This document shows positions 50,016 to 54,009 of a stretch of DNA of 54,009 bases, in pieces. Under the pieces are notes generated by a model, which saw only the letters and a program-made list of their open reading frames with translations, did no database searches and had not been told where the DNA came from. The translations under genes were made by a program, and so were the position numbers. How positions within the stretch are numbered: position 1 is the stretch's first letter; each line of letters begins with the position of its first letter. The stretch comes from Butyrivibrio fibrisolvens (GTDB lineage: Bacteria; Bacillota; Clostridia; Lachnospirales; Lachnospiraceae), in contig NZ_CP146964.1 in assembly GCF_037113525.1 (NCBI RefSeq), positions 124,819 to 178,827 on the forward strand. Reading direction: 5' to 3'.

Positions 50016-50540
50016 TTATTTAGAATGGTTCAATTTCATATATCTGTTCCAGGCAATGATCGCACCTGCGAACTTAAAGTCGCCTCTATCCATCATCAGC
50101 TCGACTTCTTCAAGTGAAAAGAGCTTTTGCTCTATTACTTCAAGTGGCTCCAGATTTCGATCTTCCTTCGTATGGCAACGGGCGGCAAAAAGATGAACGA
50201 CTTCGTCAGAATATCCCGGAGATGGATATATATATCCTAATGATATAAGCTCGTCTGCAATGTACCCGGTCTCTTCATATAGTTCGCGTCTGGCGGATTC
50301 TTCCGGCGTATCATTTTCATCAATCGCGCCTCCCGGGAACTCCAGATCCCAGTCTTTAAAGGGATAGCGATACTGTTTTAGAACGCATACCTTGTCCCCG
50401 TCTATTATTGGGAGTACATGCACTCCTGCTTTCATTTCAACATAAGAATATGGACCAACTTTGCCATTTCTCTCAAGGTGGTCCATATGAATCTTAAATC
50501 GTCCTATTGATGTTATTTCTGAATCTATTACTTTGTACAT
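50016..50540 (-). CDS. Nudix hydrolase, ADP-ribose pyrophosphatase-like
   Basis: A 174-aa cytoplasmic hydrolase that cleaves nucleoside diphosphates linked to another moiety, most likely ADP-ribose. The Nudix box is G-x5-E-x7-R-E-x-x-E-E-x-G and is complete (GAIDENDTPEESARRELYEE, about 70-89, then TGY). VCVLKQYRYPFKDWDLEFPG before it, with E-F-P-G-G, and the SPGYSDEVVHLFAA stretch after it are typical of the ADP-ribose branch. It is followed by the HelD-like gene on the same strand after about 75 nt. Confidence 0.88.
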   Translation of the reverse strand: MYKVIDSEITSIGRFKIHMDHLERNGKVGPYSYVEMKAGVHVLPIIDGDKVCVLKQYRYPFKDWDLEFPGGAIDENDTPEESARRELYEETGYIADELISLGYIYPSPGYSDEVVHLFAARCHTKEDRNLEPLEVIEQKLFSLEEVELMMDRGDFKFAGAIIAWNRYMKLNHSK

Positions 50541-50637
50541 TCTTGTCCGTTTCTAATATCGCATTTATATCATATGTTATTTTTTGATACCCCAAATATA
50601 CTTCTGCATTTTTGAATTATAAAAAGAGGAAATGAAT

Positions 50638-51018
50638 TCAATTCATCATATCAAAAAGAGATACTTGTTCAAATGGTGAATTTTCATCAAACATCATATC
50701 ATCATCTTCGCTATTTGAGGAGGTTTCTTTTTCCAGATTAATTAAATCATTTTCGTGACCAGCTGATTCTTTTTCATGATCAGCTGAATAATCGAATTCA
50801 TCTGTAAGATCAAGAGTTCTATTAGTTGCAGCAAGGACTCCTGCCTGAATCTTCTTGATGCCCCATGAGTTGTAATAGTGAAGCTGCGAAAGTAACGTGC
50901 GCATTTTATTTATGGAAGAAGCACCTATATCTTCCAGATCTATATAGAGTATTCCATTAGTATCATGTGCGCTATACCCCTTAGAATTAAGGATTTCGAT
51001 AACCTGATTCTTGTCCAT
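50638..51018 (-). CDS. Small protein with C-terminal sliding-clamp-binding motif, unknown
   Basis: A 126-aa protein not recognised as a whole. The N-terminal 70 residues form a compact mixed alpha/beta unit (MDKNQVIEILNSKGYSAHDT, then LYIDLEDIG and a helix with KMRTLLSQLHYYNSWG). The middle is acidic and probably disordered (EKETSSNSEDDDMMFDE). The C-terminus reads EQVSLFDMMN; Q-x-S-L-F matches the peptide that binds the bacterial DNA polymerase sliding clamp in proteins such as MutS and DNA polymerases. A role in replication or repair is therefore possible but unproven. AAGGAGGAG lies directly before the ATG. No membrane or signal segment is present. Confidence 0.6.
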   Translation of the reverse strand: MDKNQVIEILNSKGYSAHDTNGILYIDLEDIGASSINKMRTLLSQLHYYNSWGIKKIQAGVLAATNRTLDLTDEFDYSADHEKESAGHENDLINLEKETSSNSEDDDMMFDENSPFEQVSLFDMMN

Positions 51019-51327
51019 GCTTCTCCTCCTTGCTTATTAGCACTTTTTTCACGATCAATGTGAATTTGGCACTAATCTCCCATCTCTTTTCCTTTTTATA
51101 TTCTATCACTTTTTCTCGCATGGTTCGACTAAATCAATAATCCAGGCACCCTCTAAAACTGTAAAAAGATCCACTCCAACTTCCTGCATGTATTTCATTG
51201 CTATTAAGCTGAATTAAATCCAATGATCAGCCGATATATTATTCTGAATGAAGCGCATTTTTTTATACATATGACTTACCTGTTCTCAGGAACAAAGTGA
51301 CAAAATATATAACTTGTGGAGAAATAG
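51019..51327. other. Intergenic region with a possible family A remnant
   Basis: No gene seen. At 51289-51306 the sequence GGAACAAAGTGACAAAAT matches 16 of 18 positions of the family A terminal hairpin, next to a small TGTTC/GAACA stem. This may be a remnant or chance. Confidence 0.35.
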
Positions 51328-54009
51328 ATGGGCTCAGATAATTCCAACAAAAGTGATCTATCCAGAGTTATCATATTAGATCTTATATTAGTCATAGCAT
51401 TCTCAGCCTGCATTATCATCACCACCCTTATGTATGGTAATGAGTCTAATAAAGCTGCGCAAAAATATGTATCTTCAAGCGCGTTTTCTTTGGAGCACGA
51501 TCTTGAGATACAGGATTTTGAAAAGTGGGATCTCATTCTGACGGATTTCGTGAACTATTATGATATGGATGCCACTGTTTTTGATAAAAACGGTAATATC
51601 ACGTACTTATTCGTTCGCGGTGCCATTAACTCGTCAGATGCTATTTCTGAAACTCTGAAGATAGGAAATACCGGTTATTCTGTCACTGTTTCTGCTATCC
51701 CTAATGAAGTTACCATCATTGATAATAATACTGTATCTGTTTCCCTAAATATACTTCTTATCAACGTTTTCATAGTTATCATTCTGATCGTAACCTCTTT
51801 TGTCCAGTCCTATAGAAATCAGATCGTCAGGATGGCTACAATTGACGAACTTACAGGCATTTCCAACAGAAAATCTTTCATAGAACGTTATGAAAGATTG
51901 AATACTAAAGGCAAACTTAAGAATGCTGCCATATTCATGATCGATGTTGATAAATTCAAGGGAATCAATGATACAAGCGGTCATGCATCAGGTGATGCTG
52001 CTCTCAAATATATTGGACACAGGTTAAAAAAGCTTGAGAATTCCGACATGATAGCGGGAAGATGGGGCGGTGATGAGTTTATCGGTATTATTGCGTCAGA
52101 AAACGATGACCCGGTCAAGCTGGCAGATAATGTACTTAGCAATCTGATGGAAGATGTCAGAAAAGCAGAGATCATAAAGGGATTTACTATTTCTCTTAGT
52201 ATAGGTGTCGCTAAAGTTCTGGACGGCACTAAAATAAACGTAAATATGGAGAGAGCTGACGAAGCCCTGTATGTTTCCAAGAATAATGGCAGAGGAAGGC
52301 TATCTATTTATGATGATCTGTCTGATAAAAAAACAGATGCTATTCCTGAATCAGGCAGTATTGCCTCTTTGGCAGATTCTTCTACTGACACTTGCACTGC
52401 GATTGATAACGTTAATAAGCTGATAAACGAAGAATCTATAGCTGAGTCAGACAAAGCCGACGACGCTAATAAAGACAGATTCTATGATCTGCATTATGAA
52501 GATACTTCCCTGGCACATGAGGATGCAAAGATTTCCCAGCAGATACTTAGCGGTATCATAGATGGTGTTAATCACATGATTCCTTTTGCCCTTGGCGGCG
52601 GTGTTCTTATAGCTATTGCTTTTCTGACTGATGCAGCAAGTATTGATATCAGTACTCTTGATGTTAATGAGCTTAGCAGCTTTGGTACTATAACTGATTT
52701 CGCTGCTTCATTTAAGTCTCTTGGAGATCTTACTTTTAATTTCATGTTCACGGTTTTCTCTGCATTTCTGGCTATGTATCTTGGCGGTTATGAAGCCTTT
52801 GTTGCCGGCTTTATGGGTGGTTACATGGCTTATTCGGGTGGTGTAGGATTCATTGGTGCTTTTTTTGCGGGAATAGCTGCAGGATATAGTGTTAAGCTCA
52901 TGAAGAACTTTGTAAAAGAGCTTCCGGATCACTTCAACACTATTTCTTCTCTTATTATCTATCCTGTACTTAGTCTACTTTTGATAAACCTTATGATGTA
53001 TTACATCATCAGTCCTTTGTCCAATATATGTAATTCTACACTTACAGAAATGCTTGAAGCCTTCTCACATTTAGGAAAGCTTCCTCTTAGCATAATAGCC
53101 GGTTCTATGATGGGCTGCGATATGGGTGGACCTGTTAACAAGGCTGCATATTATTTTGGAACCAAAGCTCTTAACAATAAAGAATACGATGTCATGGCCT
53201 TTATTATGGCTGCAGGCATGACTCCTCCTTGTGGTATAGCACTTTCGACTTTTCTTTTCCCAAACAGATTTACTAAGCCTGAGCGAAGAAGAAGCGGTAT
53301 CACATTCCTTATGGGGCTTGCCTTTATAACAGAGGGGGCTATTTCATATTTACTTGCTGATGTGATAAATGTAATGATCTCCTGCATGATCGGTTCAGGG
53401 GTTTCGGCTCTTTTATCTGAAGTTTTTGGTTGTACGCTGATGGCTCCGCATGGCGGCATTTTCGTTTTCCTCATAGCGGGAAAACCTGTTTTGTATTTCA
53501 TTGCGATCATGATAGGTAGCCTTGTAACTGCCATTATTCTTGGTTATATGAAGAAGGTTAAGGATATGAAGGTCAAAAACAGATTGAAGCTTCCCGGAAT
53601 CCTTATGCTTATAATATCTCTTGTTATGTTTACCGGGTGCGCCAGAACTGATAACAATACTAATAATATACAAGAAGAACCGGGCCACTATACCTTTGCC
53701 TATACCTGTATGGATGGGAGCAATCCTTATTTTGAAGTGATATTGGAAGAAATAACTGAACTTGTTGAAAGCAGAGGCGATACACTTGTTGTGTTCGATG
53801 GTCAAAATGATATCTCAAAGCAGCAAACCCAACTTGAAGATATGGCTTATCGTAAGTATGACGGAGTTTTCCTGAATCCTGTAGATTCTGAAAAGGTCAT
53901 AACTCCTCTTAAAAAAATAAATGAAGCGTCTATACCAGTTGTATGTTTTGATGCCCAGGTAGAAGATGCCTCCTACATAGACAGTTATATTGGATCTGAT
54001 AATTACAAT
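51328..54009 (+). CDS. Diguanylate cyclase - PTS EIIC - sugar-binding protein fusion (runs off window)
   Basis: An open frame of at least 894 codons with no stop, from ATG 51328 (GTGGAGA upstream) to the window edge. Residues 14-37 and about 137-160 are membrane segments enclosing a small extracellular domain. A GGDEF domain follows at about 170-330 (IDELTGISNRKSF, FMIDVDKFKGIND), with the active-site GGDEF at 247-251 and no clear R-x-x-D inhibitory site. After a linker, about 400-745 is a fructose-type PTS EIIC (MIPFALGGGVLIAIAFL, MMGCDMGGPVNKAAYYFG). No EIIA or EIIB part is seen. From about 747 a lipoprotein-type signal (LMLIISLVMFTGC, Cys771) leads into an RbsB-like sugar-binding domain (HYTFAYTCMDGSNPYFEVIL). 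It would couple sugar sensing to c-di-GMP synthesis. The fusion is seen directly; its function is inferred. Confidence 0.85.
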   Translation, partial: MGSDNSNKSDLSRVIILDLILVIAFSACIIITTLMYGNESNKAAQKYVSSSAFSLEHDLEIQDFEKWDLILTDFVNYYDMDATVFDKNGNITYLFVRGAINSSDAISETLKIGNTGYSVTVSAIPNEVTIIDNNTVSVSLNILLINVFIVIILIVTSFVQSYRNQIVRMATIDELTGISNRKSFIERYERLNTKGKLKNAAIFMIDVDKFKGINDTSGHASGDAALKYIGHRLKKLENSDMIAGRWGGDEFIGIIASENDDPVKLADNVLSNLMEDVRKAEIIKGFTISLSIGVAKVLDGTKINVNMERADEALYVSKNNGRGRLSIYDDLSDKKTDAIPESGSIASLADSSTDTCTAIDNVNKLINEESIAESDKADDANKDRFYDLHYEDTSLAHEDAKISQQILSGIIDGVNHMIPFALGGGVLIAIAFLTDAASIDISTLDVNELSSFGTITDFAASFKSLGDLTFNFMFTVFSAFLAMYLGGYEAFVAGFMGGYMAYSGGVGFIGAFFAGIAAGYSVKLMKNFVKELPDHFNTISSLIIYPVLSLLLINLMMYYIISPLSNICNSTLTEMLEAFSHLGKLPLSIIAGSMMGCDMGGPVNKAAYYFGTKALNNKEYDVMAFIMAAGMTPPCGIALSTFLFPNRFTKPERRRSGITFLMGLAFITEGAISYLLADVINVMISCMIGSGVSALLSEVFGCTLMAPHGGIFVFLIAGKPVLYFIAIMIGSLVTAIILGYMKKVKDMKVKNRLKLPGILMLIISLVMFTGCARTDNNTNNIQEEPGHYTFAYTCMDGSNPYFEVILEEITELVESRGDTLVVFDGQNDISKQQTQLEDMAYRKYDGVFLNPVDSEKVITPLKKINEASIPVVCFDAQVEDASYIDSYIGSDNYN

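Noticed and set aside
52021..52080. Product-inhibition I-site of the GGDEF domain
   Set aside because: The residues before GGDEF read L-E-N-S-D with one extra residue in the spacing, so the R-x-x-D motif is not present.
51276..53805. Several minus-strand open frames (74-130 codons)
   Set aside because: They are shadows of the long plus-strand cyclase-EIIC-binding protein frame, which runs off the window and is much better supported.

Overview
The window looks like chromosome of an anaerobic, fibre-degrading Lachnospiraceae bacterium of the Butyrivibrio/Pseudobutyrivibrio type. This is inferred from the protein families together: a group B-type [FeFe] hydrogenase, DapL, a secreted multi-module GH43 enzyme, YesM/YesN-controlled sugar ABC transporters, SPFH-free stand-alone diguanylate cyclase signalling, moderately AT-rich DNA and strong AGGAGG-type ribosome binding sites. 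No rRNA, tRNA or CRISPR array was seen.

Layout. 1-2.2 kb: end of one IS30-type element and a complete second one. 2.2-9.2 kb: DUF3237 protein, [FeFe] hydrogenase, LURP-one-like protein, GT4 glycosyltransferase and a GH13 glucosidase. 9.4-20.4 kb: secreted GH43-CBM6-ricin-CBM2 enzyme, HAD 5'-nucleotidase, ECF S component, pyrG with an attenuator-like leader, dapL, a chemotaxis receptor and an SGNH-like lipoprotein. 20.6-26.2 kb: two Hsp20 genes, a YoaK-type membrane protein, a methyltransferase, two small membrane proteins and a zinc-finger-less DnaJ. The second Hsp20 and the DnaJ promoters share a 19-bp inverted repeat.

26.6-46.6 kb is one functional locus. On the minus strand, in order of transcription: a cytoplasmic exo-beta-1,3-galactanase-like GH43, a very large solute-binding protein with carbohydrate-binding-like modules, two permeases, an NHL/TPR membrane protein, a YIP1 membrane protein, a DUF5696 secreted protein, a second permease pair, and two lipoprotein solute-binding proteins. 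A divergent YesM kinase and YesN regulator sit at its head. Many of the genes overlap or abut. There is no ATPase gene, so a shared MsmX-type ATPase elsewhere is likely. The most plausible role is capture of galactan or arabinogalactan oligosaccharides, but that rests mainly on the GH43 gene.

46.6-54.0 kb: two unrecognised small proteins, a HelD-type ATPase, a Nudix hydrolase, a small protein ending in a sliding-clamp-binding motif, and an open reading frame from 51328 that runs off the end. That last frame joins a membrane GGDEF diguanylate cyclase, a fructose-type PTS EIIC membrane domain and an RbsB-like sugar-binding domain, with a lipoprotein signal peptide embedded in the middle. This is the most unusual gene in the window.

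Scattered between the genes are at least four families of structured repeats (called A, B, C and D here). Several stems differ between copies by compensating changes. Family B has two copies of 190 bp that I read as identical, in opposite orientation 37.5 kb apart. Family D sits directly before start codons and supplies the Shine-Dalgarno sequence.
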